A stretch of DNA of 64,000 nt from JASHVB01 sp963762885 (GCA_963762885.1 CAVXNH010000109.1:1-64000), one strand, 5' to 3'; counted from the stretch's first letter, positions 1 to 9,524 are shown. The notes: generated from the sequence alone by a model not told the origin. Numbers and translations are program-made.

Positions 1-156
1 AACCTGCAGGAACACTCGGTCGTGCTGATCCGCGGCGGCCGCGTAAAGGACCTGCCGGGCGTTCGCTATCACATCCTGCGCGGCGTGCTCGATACCCAGG
101 GCATCGCCAAGCGCCGCCAGCGCCGGTCGCTGTACGGCGCGAAGCGCCCGAAGTAA
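1..156 (+). CDS. rpsL: 30S ribosomal protein S12, C-terminal part
   Basis: This is the last 51 codons of ribosomal protein S12, open at the left edge of the window. The translation carries the S12 C-terminal signature VRYHILRGVLDT, followed by a basic tail ending GAKRPK and a TAA stop. S12 lies in the decoding centre of the small subunit, where its conserved loops help monitor codon-anticodon pairing. It is 12 bases upstream of rpsG, the normal start of the str operon. Identity is secure; the N-terminal half is outside the window. Confidence 0.96.
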   Translation, partial: NLQEHSVVLIRGGRVKDLPGVRYHILRGVLDTQGIAKRRQRRSLYGAKRPK

Positions 157-168
157 GGGGGCCCGCGC

Positions 169-645
169 ATGTCCCGCCGCCGCCGCGCCGTCAAGCGCGA
201 AATCCTGCCGGACGCCAAGTTCGGCGACGTCGTGCTCAACCGTTTCATGAATGCGCTGATGTACGACGGCAAGAAGTCCGTCGCCGAAGGCATCGTCTAC
301 AATGCGCTCGACACGCTGAAGCGCCGGGGCGGCGCCCAGGCCGACGCGGTGCGCATGTTCCACGAGGCTCTCGACAACGTGAAGCCGGCCATCGAAGTCC
401 GCTCGCGCCGGGTCGGCGGCGCCACCTACCAGGTGCCGGTGGAAGTGCGCACCGAACGGCGCCAGGCCTTGGCGATCCGCTGGCTCATCGACGCCGCGCG
501 CAAGCGGGGCGAGCATACGATGGAGGAGCGGCTATCGAACGAACTGCTGGATGCGGTGAACAACCGCGGCGCGGCGGTCAAGAAGCGTGAGGACACCCAT
601 CGCATGGCCGAGGCCAACAAGGCCTTCAGCCATTATCGCTGGTAG
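169..645 (+). CDS. rpsG: 30S ribosomal protein S7
   Basis: Complete S7 of 158 residues, close to the family norm of about 156. It begins MSRRRRAVKREILPD, contains the conserved stretch VGGATYQVPVEV near residues 87-98 and ends in HYRW. S7 nucleates assembly of the 30S head and contacts tRNA in the E site. The ATG lies just after a GGGGG-rich ribosome-binding region. The gene has no frame damage, unlike many of its neighbours. In most bacteria fusA would follow; here the next gene is tuf, only 48 bases downstream. Confidence 0.97.
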   Translation: MSRRRRAVKREILPDAKFGDVVLNRFMNALMYDGKKSVAEGIVYNALDTLKRRGGAQADAVRMFHEALDNVKPAIEVRSRRVGGATYQVPVEVRTERRQALAIRWLIDAARKRGEHTMEERLSNELLDAVNNRGAAVKKREDTHRMAEANKAFSHYRW

Positions 646-693
646 TTACAGGACCAACTAGGGACCCGATCGGGCATCTACGGAGACAATACT

Positions 694-1885
<1,192 letters not shown>

Positions 1886-1900
1886 CCAGGCTGAAACAAA

Positions 1901-1930
1901 GCCGGCGCCCTGCCGCAGCGGGGCGCCGGC
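1901..1930 (+). terminator. GC-rich hairpin between tuf and rpsJ
   Basis: A perfect 10-bp stem (gccggcgccc with gggcgccggc) encloses a 10-base loop 15 bases after the tuf stop. It is followed by only a short T-poor stretch (ggtcgtttg), so it is a weak candidate for an intrinsic terminator. It could equally attenuate or process the transcript between the str and S10 operons. No experimental signal can be read from the sequence. Confidence 0.4.
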
Positions 1931-1982
1931 GGTCGTTTGCAGCCAATAGTGAATTGGGCAGCGGGGAACCGGAATACCGAAG

Positions 1983-2291
1983 ATGGACAACCAGAATATC
2001 CGCATCCGGCTTAAGGCCTACGATCACCGCGTGCTGGACAACAGCACGAAGGAGATCGTGAACACGGCCAAGCGCACGGGTGCCCGGGTCCGCGGCCCAA
2101 TCCCGCTGCCCACCCATATCGAACGCTTCACCGTCAACCGCTCGCCCCACGTCGATAAGAAAAGCAGAGAGCAGTTTGAAATCCGGACGCATCGCCGGCT
2201 GCTGGATATCGTGGAGCCGACGCCGCAGACGGTGGACGCGTTGATGAAACTCGACCTCGCCGCCGGCGTGGACGTCGAGATCAAGATCTGA
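1983..2291 (+). CDS. rpsJ: 30S ribosomal protein S10
   Basis: Complete 102-residue S10, beginning MDNQNIRIRLKAYDHRVLD and containing GPIPLPTHIERFTVNRSPHV in the characteristic loop. S10 is part of the 30S head and also serves as NusE in transcription antitermination. It is the first gene of the S10 operon and is followed after 4 bases by rplC. The frame is intact and the length matches the family (about 102-103 residues). Confidence 0.97.
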   Translation: MDNQNIRIRLKAYDHRVLDNSTKEIVNTAKRTGARVRGPIPLPTHIERFTVNRSPHVDKKSREQFEIRTHRRLLDIVEPTPQTVDALMKLDLAAGVDVEIKI

Positions 2292-2295
2292 AGCG

Positions 2296-3006
2296 ATGGC
2301 CAACACCATGTCCTCTTTGCGAACCGGATTGCTGGCGAAAAAGCTCGGGATGACCCGGGTGTTCAAGGATGACGGCACCCACGTGCCGGTCACCGTGCTG
2401 CACCTCGACGCGCTCCAGGTCGTGGCGGCGCGGACCGAGGAGACGCACGGCTATACCGCCGTGCAACTCGGCTGGGGCACGGCGAAGGTGAAGAACGTTA
2501 CCAAGCCGAACCGCGGCCATTTCGCCAAGGCGAAGGTCGAGCCGAAGCTGAAGTTGGTCGAATTCCGCGTCGCTCCCGATGCGGTGCTGGAGCCGGGCGC
2601 CACGCTGTCGGCGGCACATTTCGCGGTTGGCCAGAAGGTCGATGTGTGCGGCACGTCGAAGGGCAAGGGCTTTGCCGGCGGCATGAAGCGCTGGAACTTC
2701 TCCGGACTGGAAGCCAGCCACGGCGTGTCGATCAGCCATCGCAGCCTGGGTTCCACCGGCAACCGGCAGGATCCGGGCAAGACTTTCAAGAACAAGAAAA
2801 TGGCCGGTCATCTCGGCGTCGATCGCATCACCACTCTGAATTTGGAAGTGGCGGCAGTCGATGCGGAGAAGGGCCTGCTCATGATCAAGGGCGCCGTTCC
2901 AGGCGCGAAGGGCGGCTATGTGCTGGTGCGCGACGCAGTGAAGCGCGCGCGGCCGGCGGATGCGCCGTATCCCGCCGCGCTGGTCGAAGCGGCAGCGGCG
3001 AGCTGA
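2296..3006 (+). CDS. rplC: 50S ribosomal protein L3
   Basis: Complete L3 of 236 residues. The N-terminus reads LRTGLLAKKLGMTRVF, the canonical L3 opening, after a short MANTMSS leader. A downstream ATG codes for the second Met of this leader and could be the true start. The central loop that reaches the peptidyl transferase centre is present (GVSISHRSLGSTGNRQDPG). L3 is an early assembly protein of the large subunit. The gene is intact, four bases after rpsJ and 11 bases before rplD. Confidence 0.96.
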   Translation: MANTMSSLRTGLLAKKLGMTRVFKDDGTHVPVTVLHLDALQVVAARTEETHGYTAVQLGWGTAKVKNVTKPNRGHFAKAKVEPKLKLVEFRVAPDAVLEPGATLSAAHFAVGQKVDVCGTSKGKGFAGGMKRWNFSGLEASHGVSISHRSLGSTGNRQDPGKTFKNKKMAGHLGVDRITTLNLEVAAVDAEKGLLMIKGAVPGAKGGYVLVRDAVKRARPADAPYPAALVEAAAAS

Positions 3007-3017
3007 GGGCAAGGTCG

Positions 3018-3737
3018 ATGCAGGTCGAAATCACCACCCTGGACATGGCCAGCGCCGGCAACGCCGAGTTGCCGGATGAGCTGTTCGGTGCCAGGCCGCG
3101 TCCGGACATCATGGCGCGCGTGGTGCACTGGCAACTCGCCAAGCGCCGCGCCGGCACGCACAGCACCAAGGGGCTGAGCGAGGTCTCCGGCACAACGAAG
3201 AAGCCGTATCGCCAGAAGGGCACCGGCAACGCTCGGCAAGGCAGCCTGCGGGCGCCGCAGTTCCGCGGCGGCGGTATCGTGCACGGGCCGGTGCCGCATT
3301 CGCACGCTTATAACCTGAACAAGAAGGTGCGGCGGCTGGGGCTGATCTCCGCGCTGTCGCAGAAGCAGGCGGACGGCAAGCTGGTGGTGCTGGACACCAT
3401 CGCCGGCGTTGGGAAGACGGCTGAACTGGCGAAGAAATTCAAGGCGCTGGGCTGGCGTTCCGCCCTGATCGTCGATGGCCTTGTGGACGACAATTTCCTG
3501 CTCGCCAGCCGGAACATTCCGGGGATCGACGTGCTGCCGACGGTAGGCGCCAACGTCTATGACATCCTGCGCCACGACGTGCTGGCGATTACCACCGCGG
3601 GCGTCGAAGGGCTGAAGGCGCGGCTCAATGGCGCACACGCCGCGTCTGAAGCAGCGCCGGGCGAAGCCGCGGCCGTCGAAGCGGCGTCCGAGGCTGATGC
3701 GTTGCCTGAACGAGCGCCTCGGCCGGCGACAACTTGA
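3018..3737 (+). CDS. rplD: 50S ribosomal protein L4 with an Ala/Glu-rich C-terminal tail
   Basis: L4, 239 residues, recognised from the extended loop motif KPYRQKGTGNARQGSLRAPQ and FRGGGIVHGPVPHSH, which lines the nascent-chain exit tunnel. The usual length is about 205 residues. Here the fold ends near GLKARLNG, and about 35 low-complexity residues rich in Ala, Glu and Pro follow before the TGA at 3735. Start chosen at the ATG at 3018, 11 bases after the rplC stop and preceded by ggcaaggtcg. The frame is otherwise clean. Confidence 0.95.
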   Translation: MQVEITTLDMASAGNAELPDELFGARPRPDIMARVVHWQLAKRRAGTHSTKGLSEVSGTTKKPYRQKGTGNARQGSLRAPQFRGGGIVHGPVPHSHAYNLNKKVRRLGLISALSQKQADGKLVVLDTIAGVGKTAELAKKFKALGWRSALIVDGLVDDNFLLASRNIPGIDVLPTVGANVYDILRHDVLAITTAGVEGLKARLNGAHAASEAAPGEAAAVEAASEADALPERAPRPATT

Positions 3738-3774
3738 CACCAGAGGGCGATACGGCCGGTGAAGGAGACGCGGC

Positions 3775-4117
3775 ATGAGCGAGACGCAACCCGCCGCGAA
3801 GCCACGCAAGCCGACGCTGACGCGCGAGGCGATGTACCAACTGATCCGCAGCCCGGTGGTGACCGAGAAAGTCCACCGCGATCTCAGCGAGCATAACCAG
3901 GTGATGTTCCGCGTCGCGACCGCATGCCACCAAGCCGCAGATCAAGGAAGCGGTCGAGGGCCTGTTCGGTGTGAAGGTTACGTCCGTGAACACGCTGGTG
4001 CAGAAGGGCAAGACCAAGCGGTTCAAGGGCCGGCCCGGCAAGCGATCGGACGTCAAGAAGGCGTTCGTGCGACTGGCCGAGGGCCAGTCGATCGATCTCT
4101 CCAGCGGCCTCGCATAG
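3775..4117 (+). CDS. rplW: 50S ribosomal protein L23 (frameshifted by one base)
   Basis: L23, which sits at the tunnel exit and docks trigger factor and SRP. The first frame gives an N-terminal extension and then YQLIRSPVVTEKVHRDLSEH and NQVMFRV. From about 3925 the conserved remainder continues one frame away: TKPQIKEAVEGLFGVKVTSV, then a KGKTKRFKGRPGKRSD segment, ending SSGLA with TAG at 4115-4117. One extra base explains the break. The spacing to rplB (14 bases) fits a normal operon, so this is treated as an intact gene with a sequence error. Confidence 0.92.
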
Positions 4118-4131
4118 GGCGGGGGCAGACA

Positions 4132-4965
4132 ATGGCACTGAGACAATTCAATCCGGTCACGGCGAGCCTGCGCGGCACGGTGCTGATCGACCGTTGCGAG
4201 CTGTGGAAGGGCAAGCCGGTCAAGGCGCTGACCGTCGGCAAGTCGCACTCGCGGCGGACGCAACAACCACGGCCACACCCCGGCGCGGTTTCGCGGCGGC
4301 GGGCACAAGCAGTCGTACCGCAACGTCGACTTCAAGCGTCGCAAGTTCGACGTGCCGGCGACCGTGGAGCGGCTGGAATACGACCCGAACCGCAGCGCGT
4401 TCATCGCCCTGGTGAAATACCAGGACGGCGAGTTGGCCTACATCATCGCGCCGCAGCGGCTGAAGCGCCGGCGACCAGGTGATCGCGGGCTCGCGCGTCG
4501 ATATCAAGCCGGGCAACGCGATGCCGATGGCGGCGATACCGGTCGGCACGATCATCCACAACATCGAGATGAAGCCAGGCGCCGGCGGCAAGATGGCGCG
4601 CGCGGCGGGGACCTATGCGCAGCTGGTCGGCAAGGACGCCGGCTACGCGCAGGTCAAGCTGATGTCGGGTGAGCTTCGCGTGGTTCGCGCCGAGTGCATG
4701 GCGAGCGTCGGCGCGGTGTCGAACCCCGACAACATGAACCAGAAGATCGGCAAGGCCGGGCGCACTCGCTGGCTCGGCCGCCGGCCGCATAACCGTGGCG
4801 TGGTGATGAACCCGGTCGATCACCCGCATGGGCGGCGGCGAGGGTCGCAGCTCCGGCGGGCGTCATCCGGTGTCGCCGTGGGGCCAGCCGGCCAAGGGTT
4901 ACAAGACACGCGGCAACAAGCGGACGGACAAGATGATCGTCCGCCGCCGCAACAAGGGTAAGTAG
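4132..4965 (+). CDS. rplB: 50S ribosomal protein L2 (three one-base frameshifts)
   Basis: L2, needed for subunit association and peptidyl transferase assembly. The pieces lie in three frames: MALRQFNPVTASLRGTVLID with ELWKGKPVKALT, then DVPATVERLEYDPNR with DGELAYIIAPQRLK, then DQVIAGSRVDIKPGNAMPM through NPVDHPHG, and finally GGEGRSSGGRHPVSPWGQPA to a TAG at 4963-4965. Each junction (about 4250, 4465 and 4830) needs removal of one base. The reconstructed length is about 277 residues, normal for L2. The HPHGGGEG motif near the catalytic centre is exactly where the third extra G falls. Confidence 0.93.
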
Positions 4966-4967
4966 AG

Positions 4968-5246
4968 ATGGCGCGTTCCGTCTGGAAAGGGCCGTTCGTC
5001 GACGGCTATCTGCTGAACAAGGCCGAGGCCGCGCGTGGCTCGGGGCGCAACGAGATCATTCGGATCTGGTCGCGCCGCTCCACCATCCTGCCGCAGTTCG
5101 TCGGCCTGACGTTCGGCGTCTATAACGGCCACAAGTTCCTGCCGGTGCAGGTGAACGAGAACATGGTGGGGCACAAGTTCGGCGAGTTCTCGCCGACGCG
5201 CACCTTCACCGGTCACTCCGGCGACAAGAGGGCGAAGCGGGGCTGA
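4968..5246 (+). CDS. rpsS: 30S ribosomal protein S19
   Basis: Complete S19 of 92 residues, beginning MARSVWKGPFVDGYLL and containing the family signature PQFVGLTFGVYNGHKFLPV with FGEFSPTRTF. S19 binds the 30S head with S13 and contacts the A-site tRNA. It starts two bases after the rplB stop, and its own stop at 5244-5246 lies two bases before the rplV ATG. The frame is intact. Confidence 0.97.
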   Translation: MARSVWKGPFVDGYLLNKAEAARGSGRNEIIRIWSRRSTILPQFVGLTFGVYNGHKFLPVQVNENMVGHKFGEFSPTRTFTGHSGDKRAKRG

Positions 5247-5248
5247 GC

Positions 5249-5647
5249 ATGAGCAAGCCGAAGCATGACCGCGCGTCTGGCCGGACAACGAAGCGCAGGC
5301 GATCGTGTCGCAACCTGCGGGTCAGCCCGCGCAAGCTGAACCTGGTGGCGGGCTGATCCGCAACCTGCCGGCGCAGCAGGCGGTGGCGACGCTGACGTTC
5401 AGCAAGCGCCGCATCGCCAACGACGTGAAGAAGGCGTTGGAGAGTGCGATCGCCAATGCCGAGAACAACCACCAGCTCGACGTCGACCGGCTGGTCGTGA
5501 CGCGCGCCGAGGTTGGGCGCGCGATGGTCATGCGCCGGTTTCACGCGCGCGGCCGTGGCCGCGCGTCGCGCATCGAGAAGTGGTTCAGCCATTTGAAGAT
5601 CGTCGTGGCGGAGCGGGCGCAGAACGATGACCGAGGAGGCCGCATAG
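5249..5647 (+). CDS. rplV: 50S ribosomal protein L22 (about five indels)
   Basis: L22 lines the exit tunnel with L4. The N-terminus MSKPKHDRA at 5249 is followed by three single-base insertions near 5276, 5283 and 5311, which together return to frame at NLRVSPRKLNLVAG. A one-base loss near 5352 creates a false TGA. The rest is clear: LIRNLPAQQAVATLTFSKRR, then RRFHARGRGRASRIEKWFSH and LKIVVAERA. A further shift near 5630 gives a plausible end MTEEAA with TAG at 5645-5647, one base before rpsC. The exact C-terminus is uncertain. Confidence 0.85.
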
Positions 5648-5648
5648 G

Positions 5649-6329
5649 ATGGGTCACAAGGTCAATCCGATCGGGCTCCGGCTCGGTATCAACCGCACCT
5701 GGGACAGCCGCTGGTTCGCCGGCGCCGACTATTCCAAGCTGCTGCATGAAGACCTGCAAGCTGCGCACGCATCTGCGCACCAAGCTGTCGCGGCGCCGGC
5801 GTGTCGCGCGTGGTGATCGAGCGGCCGGCGAAGAAGCCGCGCGTGACGATCTATGCGGCGCGGCCGGGCGTGGTGATCGGCAAGAAGGGCCAGGACATCG
5901 AGAAGCTGAAGCAAGGACCTCGGCAAGATGGCGAAGGCCGAAGTTTCGCTGAACATCGTCGAAATCCGCAAGCCGGAGATCGACGCGCAGCTGGTGGCGG
6001 AGAACATCGCCCAGCAGCTCGAGCGCCGCGTGGCGTTCCGCCGCGCGATGAAGCGCGCGGTGCAGTCGGCGATGCGGCTGGGCGCGCAGGGCATTCGGAT
6101 CAACTGCGGCGGGCGGCTGGGTGGCGCGGAAATCGCCCGCGTGGAGTGGTATCGCGAAGGCCGCGTGCCGCTGCACACGCTGCGTGCGGACATCGATTAC
6201 GGCCCGGCGACGGCGAAGACGACGTATGGCACCTGCGGCGTGAAGGTGTGGGTCTTCAAGGGCGAGATCCTTGCGCACGACCCGCTGGCGCAGGACCGTC
6301 GCGCCGCCGAACAGGCGCCGCAGCGCTAA
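5649..6329 (+). CDS. rpsC: 30S ribosomal protein S3 (three one-base insertions)
   Basis: S3, a KH-domain protein at the mRNA entry tunnel. It begins MGHKVNPIGLRLGINRTWDS. Extra bases near 5757, 5791 and 5912 add up to one codon, so the frame at the end matches the start. Recognisable pieces include SRVVIERPAKKPRVTIY, ARPGVVIGKKGQDIEKL (the KH GxxG region), MRLGAQGIRINCGGRLGGAE and YGTCGVKVWVFKGEI. It ends with TAA at 6327-6329. The reconstructed length is about 226 residues, typical for the family. Confidence 0.92.
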
Positions 6330-6341
6330 GGGATCGGAATC

Positions 6342-6760
6342 ATGCTGTCAACCGAAGCGTACCAAATACCGCAAGGCCCACAAGGGCCGCATCCACGGCC
6401 TGGCCAAGGGCGGCACACGCTGAATTTCGGCGCCTATGGCCTGAAGGCGCTGGAGCCGGAGCGGATCACCGCGCGGCAGATCGAGGCGGCGCGGCGCGCC
6501 ATCACGCGCGCGATGAAGCGCGCCGGGCGCGTCTGGATCCGCATCTTCCCGGACGTGCCGGTGTCGGCCAAGCCGGCCGAAGTGCGCATGGGCTCCGGCA
6601 AGGGTTCGCCCGGAGTTCTGGGTGGCGCGCGTGGCGCCGGGCCGCATCATGTTCGAGATCGACGGCGTGCCGTCGGAGCTGGCGCGCGAGGCGCTGACGC
6701 TCGGCGCGGCGAAGCTGCCGATCAGTACCAAGTTCGTCGCGCGGATCGGGAGACGCGTGA
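6342..6760 (+). CDS. rplP: 50S ribosomal protein L16 (several indels)
   Basis: L16 organises the A-site and the central protuberance. The expected opening MLSPKRTKYRKAHKGRIHG appears only after removing one base near 6351. The frame then returns near 6417 at LNFGAYGLKALEPERITARQ. The segment VWIRIFPDVPVSAKPAEVRM is followed by another shift near 6610 leading into FWVARVAPGRIMFEIDGVPS. The end is unclear. A further one-base correction gives a TGA at 6758-6760, two bases before rpmC; otherwise the frame reads on. Length and content support one intact L16 gene with sequence errors. Confidence 0.88.
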
Positions 6761-6761
6761 G

Positions 6762-6976
6762 ATGGCCAAGCTGACAAGTCTGCCGACGTTCGCGCCAAGA
6801 CGCCGGACGAGCTGGCAGCGTTGCTGCTCGATCTGCGCAAGGAGCAATTCAACCTGCGCTTCCAGCGGGCGACCGGGCAGCAGGAAGGCGTCGGCGCGGG
6901 TGCAAGGAAGTGCGGCGCGACATCGCGCGGGTGAAGACCATTCAGGCGGAGCAGATCGCGCTCCGCCGCCAAGTAG
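6762..6976 (+). CDS. rpmC: 50S ribosomal protein L29 (several indels)
   Basis: L29 is a small helical protein near the tunnel exit. The start MAKLTSL is followed, after restoring one lost base near 6791, by DVRAKTPDELAALLLDLRKE and QFNLRFQRATGQQEGVG. Another break near 6900 leads to KEVRRDIARVKTIQAEQIAL. A final shift near 6967 would give a TAG at 6974-6976. The leucine-rich core and the position between rplP and rpsQ make the identity firm, although no single frame covers it and the exact 3' end is inferred. Confidence 0.85.
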
Positions 6977-6992
6977 TAAGGAGAGGCGCGAC

Positions 6993-7271
6993 ATGCCGAA
7001 GCGCGTCCTGACCGGGCGGGTGACCAGCGACAAGATGGACAAGACCGTCACGGTCTTGGTCGATCGTCGCGTCATGCACCCGCTCTACAAGAAGTTCATC
7101 CGCCGCTCGAAGAAATACGCGGCGCATGACGAGGCGAACACGTGCAAGATCGGCGACATCGTGCGCATCGAGGAATGCCGGCCGATCAGCAAGCGCAAGA
7201 CCTGGCTGGTGATCGAGCGCAACGGCCAGGCCGATGGCCGCCGCGCACAGCGGCGCTGCGCCAGCGCCTGA
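6993..7271 (+). CDS. rpsQ: 30S ribosomal protein S17
   Basis: S17, 92 residues, an early 16S rRNA-binding protein with an OB fold. It opens MPKRVLTGRVTSDKMDKTVT and contains the signature GDIVRIEECRPISKRKTWLV. The usual length is about 80-85 residues. The last dozen (RRAQRRCASA) are unusual and might reflect a late frame slip, but no alternative ending is obvious. Start chosen at the ATG at 6993 after a GGAGAGG ribosome-binding site. Confidence 0.93.
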   Translation: MPKRVLTGRVTSDKMDKTVTVLVDRRVMHPLYKKFIRRSKKYAAHDEANTCKIGDIVRIEECRPISKRKTWLVIERNGQADGRRAQRRCASA

Positions 7272-7287
7272 AGGAGGGTCAGCGGAC

Positions 7288-7658
7288 ATGATTCAGTGTC
7301 GAGAGCCAATCTTGAAGTCGCCGACAATTCCGGCGCGCGCCGCGTGCAGTGCATCAAGGTGCTGGGCGGATCGAAGCGGAGGACCGCCTCGGTGGGCGAC
7401 GTGATCGTGGTGTCGGTGAAGGAAGCGATTCCGCGCGGCAAGGTGAAGAAGGGCGACGTGCACCAGGCGGTGATCGTGCGCACCTCGTTCCCGGTGCGGC
7501 GTCCGGATGGCAGCGCGATCCGCTTCGATCGCAACGCCGCGGTGCTGATCAACAAGCAGCAGGAGCCGATCGGCACCCGCATCTTCGGCCCGGTGGTGCG
7601 CGAGCTGCGCGGCCGCAAGTTCATGAAGATCATCAGCCTGGCGCCGGAGGTGCTGTGA
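7288..7658 (+). CDS. rplN: 50S ribosomal protein L14 (two extra bases near the start)
   Basis: L14 contacts 16S rRNA at an intersubunit bridge. The canonical N-terminus MIQVESNLEVADNSGARR is recovered from the ATG at 7288 by removing single bases at about 7297 and 7307. Otherwise the frame would begin at a GTG at 7296 and lack the first residues. The rest is intact and includes CIKVLGGSKRRTASVGDVIV and FDRNAAVLINKQQEPIGTRI. The stop TGA at 7656-7658 directly abuts the rplX ATG. Confidence 0.93.
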
Positions 7659-7979
7659 ATGGCGGCGCGCATTCGCAAGGGCGACACGGTGGTGGTGATC
7701 AGCGGCGAGGACAAGGGCAAGCGCGGCGAGGTGCTGCGGGTGTTTCCCGACGCCGATCGCGCCCTGGTGCAGGGCGTGAACATGGTCGACCGGCACACCA
7801 AGGCGACGAGGATGGGCGAGCCCGGCGGCATCTCGAGCACGAGGCATCGATCCATCTGTCGAATCTGATGCTGGTGGATCCGAAGACCGAGAAGCCGACC
7901 AAGGTCGGGTTCCGCGTGCTGGAGGATGGCCGCAAGGTGCGCGTTGCCAAGGCGACGGGCGACGTGATCGAGAGCATGA
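7659..7979 (+). CDS. rplX: 50S ribosomal protein L24 (two indels)
   Basis: L24 is an assembly initiator protein. It opens MAARIRKGDTVVVISGEDKG in the KOW fold and then QGVNMVDRHTKATRM. A missing base near 7832 produces a false stop. The continuation in the next frame reads EHEASIHLSNLMLVDPKTEK and GFRVLEDGRKVRVAKATGDV. A second one-base correction near 7976 gives a TGA at 7977-7979, twelve bases before the rplE start. Reconstructed length is about 106 residues, normal for L24. Confidence 0.9.
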
Positions 7980-7991
7980 GGAGGGCGAGCG

Positions 7992-8730
7992 ATGAGCGGA
8001 ACCAAGAAGGGTCCTCCGAAGGGCGGGGCCAAGGGCGGCGGAAAGGGCGGTGCCCCGAAGGGCGGCGCTCCGAAGGGCAAGGCGCCGGCGGGACCGCAGC
8101 AACAGCAGCGCGCGGCCAAGGGCGATCAGGCCGGCAGGGCGCAGGATGCGCCGGCCGGTGTCGCCCAGGTTACCGCGTCCCCGGCCGAGACGCCGCGCAT
8201 GCTGCAACGCTACCGTGACGAGATCCGTGCCGGCGCTGCAGCAGGAGTTCGGCTACACGAACCCGATGCAGGTGCCGAAGCTGGACAAGATCGTCATCAA
8301 CATGGGCGTGGGCGAGGCGACCGGCGACAGAAGAAGCTGGATGCCGCGGTGGTGGAACTGACGCTGATCAGCGGCCAGAAGCCGGTGAAGACGCTGGCGA
8401 AGAAGGCGATCGCCGGCTTCAAGATCCGCAAGGGCCTGCCGATCGGCTGCAAGGTCACGCTGCGCAAGGCGCGCATGTACGAATTCCTGGAGCGGCTGGT
8501 GACGATCGCGATGCCTCGGGTGCGCGACTTCCGTGGCATTCAGGGCAAGGGCTTCGACGGCCGCGGCAACTTCGCCATGGGCATGAAGGAGCAGATCGTC
8601 TTCCCGGAGATCAATCTACGACCGGGTGGATGAGGTCCGTGGCATGGACATCCAGTTCGTCACCACCGCGAAGACCGATGCGGAAGCGAAGGCGCTGCTG
8701 AAGGCGTTCGACCTGCCGTTCGCGAATTAG
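7992..8730 (+). CDS. rplE: 50S ribosomal protein L5 with a low-complexity N-terminal extension (three indels)
   Basis: L5 binds 5S rRNA. The first 65 or so residues are low complexity (Gly, Lys, Pro, Gln and Ala, for example KKGPPKGGAKGGGKGG). The L5 fold begins at PRMLQRYRDEIR. Single-base changes near 8229, 8328 and 8616 break the frame. Corrected pieces include NPMQVPKLDKIVINMGVGEA, then GKGFDGRGNFAMGMKEQIVF and a C-terminus ending KALLKAFDLPFAN with TAG at 8728-8730. The extension is clearly in frame with a ribosome-binding site (aggagggcgagcg) before the ATG at 7992. Confidence 0.9.
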
Positions 8731-8753
8731 AACTGATTTGGAAAACTACAGAT

Positions 8754-8772
8754 CCCCGGGTCGAGCCCGGGG
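8754..8772 (+). repeat. short palindrome between rplE and rpsN
   Basis: A perfect 7-bp inverted repeat (ccccggg, 5-base spacer, cccgggg) occupies the middle of a 73-base gap. Similar cccgggg-type sequences occur elsewhere in the intergenic DNA of the window, for example near 55795-55812, so it is likely one of a dispersed family. A stem-loop in the transcript is possible. Confidence 0.5.
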
Positions 8773-8803
8773 ACTGCGGGTTCCGGAGGGTAGAGAAAAA
8801 AGT

Positions 8804-9109
8804 ATGGCCAAGACGTCTCAGGTCAACCGGAATGCGATGCGGGAACGCATGGCGAAGCGTGACAAGTCCAAGCGCCGTGCTTTGAAGACGCTGGTGATGG
8901 ACCGCACGCTGCCGGTGGAGGAACGCTTCAACGCGACTCTGAAGCTGGCGCAGTTGCCGCGCAACGGCGCCGCGGTGCGCGTGCGGCTGCGCTGCACGCT
9001 GACCGGGCGTTCGCGCGGCAACTACCGCAAGTTCAAGCTGTGCCGTATCGCGCTGCGCGATCTGGCGAGTTCCGGGCAGATCCCCGGAATGGTCAAGGCA
9101 AGCTGGTAA
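8804..9109 (+). CDS. rpsN: 30S ribosomal protein S14
   Basis: Complete S14 of 101 residues, the long zinc-independent form usual in proteobacteria: no CxxC pairs are present. It opens MAKTSQVNRNAMRERMAKRD, and the conserved C-terminal block is GRSRGNYRKFKLCRIALRDL followed by PGMVKASW. S14 completes the 30S head. The ATG follows a GGAGGG ribosome-binding site about 16 bases upstream with an A-rich spacer. The frame is intact. Confidence 0.97.
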   Translation: MAKTSQVNRNAMRERMAKRDKSKRRALKTLVMDRTLPVEERFNATLKLAQLPRNGAAVRVRLRCTLTGRSRGNYRKFKLCRIALRDLASSGQIPGMVKASW

Positions 9110-9125
9110 GGGGGGAGCACGGCCT

Positions 9126-9524
9126 ATGTCACTATCCGATCCCCTGGGCGACATGCTGACCCGGATTCGCAATGCGCAGCGTGCGCGGCACTCGATGTGC
9201 ATCGCGCCGGCCTCGAAGCTGCGCGCCAACGTGCTGGATGTGTTGCGGCGCGAGGGCTACATCCGCGGCTTCGCGGCCGAGGAATTGCGGCCTGGCGTGG
9301 CGCAGTTGCGCATCGAGCTGAAGTACAACGAGGGCGAGCCGGTCATCAAGGAGATCCACCGGGTCTCCAAGCCGGGCCGGCGCGTCTATTCGAAGATCAA
9401 GGAGCTGCCGCGGGTCTATGCCGGCCTCGGCGTCTCCATCCTGTCCACGCCGCGTGGCGTGATGAGCGATGCCGAGGCCCGCGCTGCCAATGTTGGCGGC
9501 GAAGTCCTCTGCCGCGTGTTCTGA
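9126..9524 (+). CDS. rpsH: 30S ribosomal protein S8
   Basis: Complete S8 of 132 residues, beginning MSLSDPLGDMLTRIRNAQRA. It has the family C-terminal signature, GVSILSTPRGVMSDAEARAA then VGGEVLCRVF. S8 binds the central domain of 16S rRNA and, in Escherichia coli, its own spc mRNA. A GGGGGGAGC ribosome-binding site precedes the ATG. The frame is intact. Confidence 0.97.
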   Translation: MSLSDPLGDMLTRIRNAQRARHSMCIAPASKLRANVLDVLRREGYIRGFAAEELRPGVAQLRIELKYNEGEPVIKEIHRVSKPGRRVYSKIKELPRVYAGLGVSILSTPRGVMSDAEARAANVGGEVLCRVF

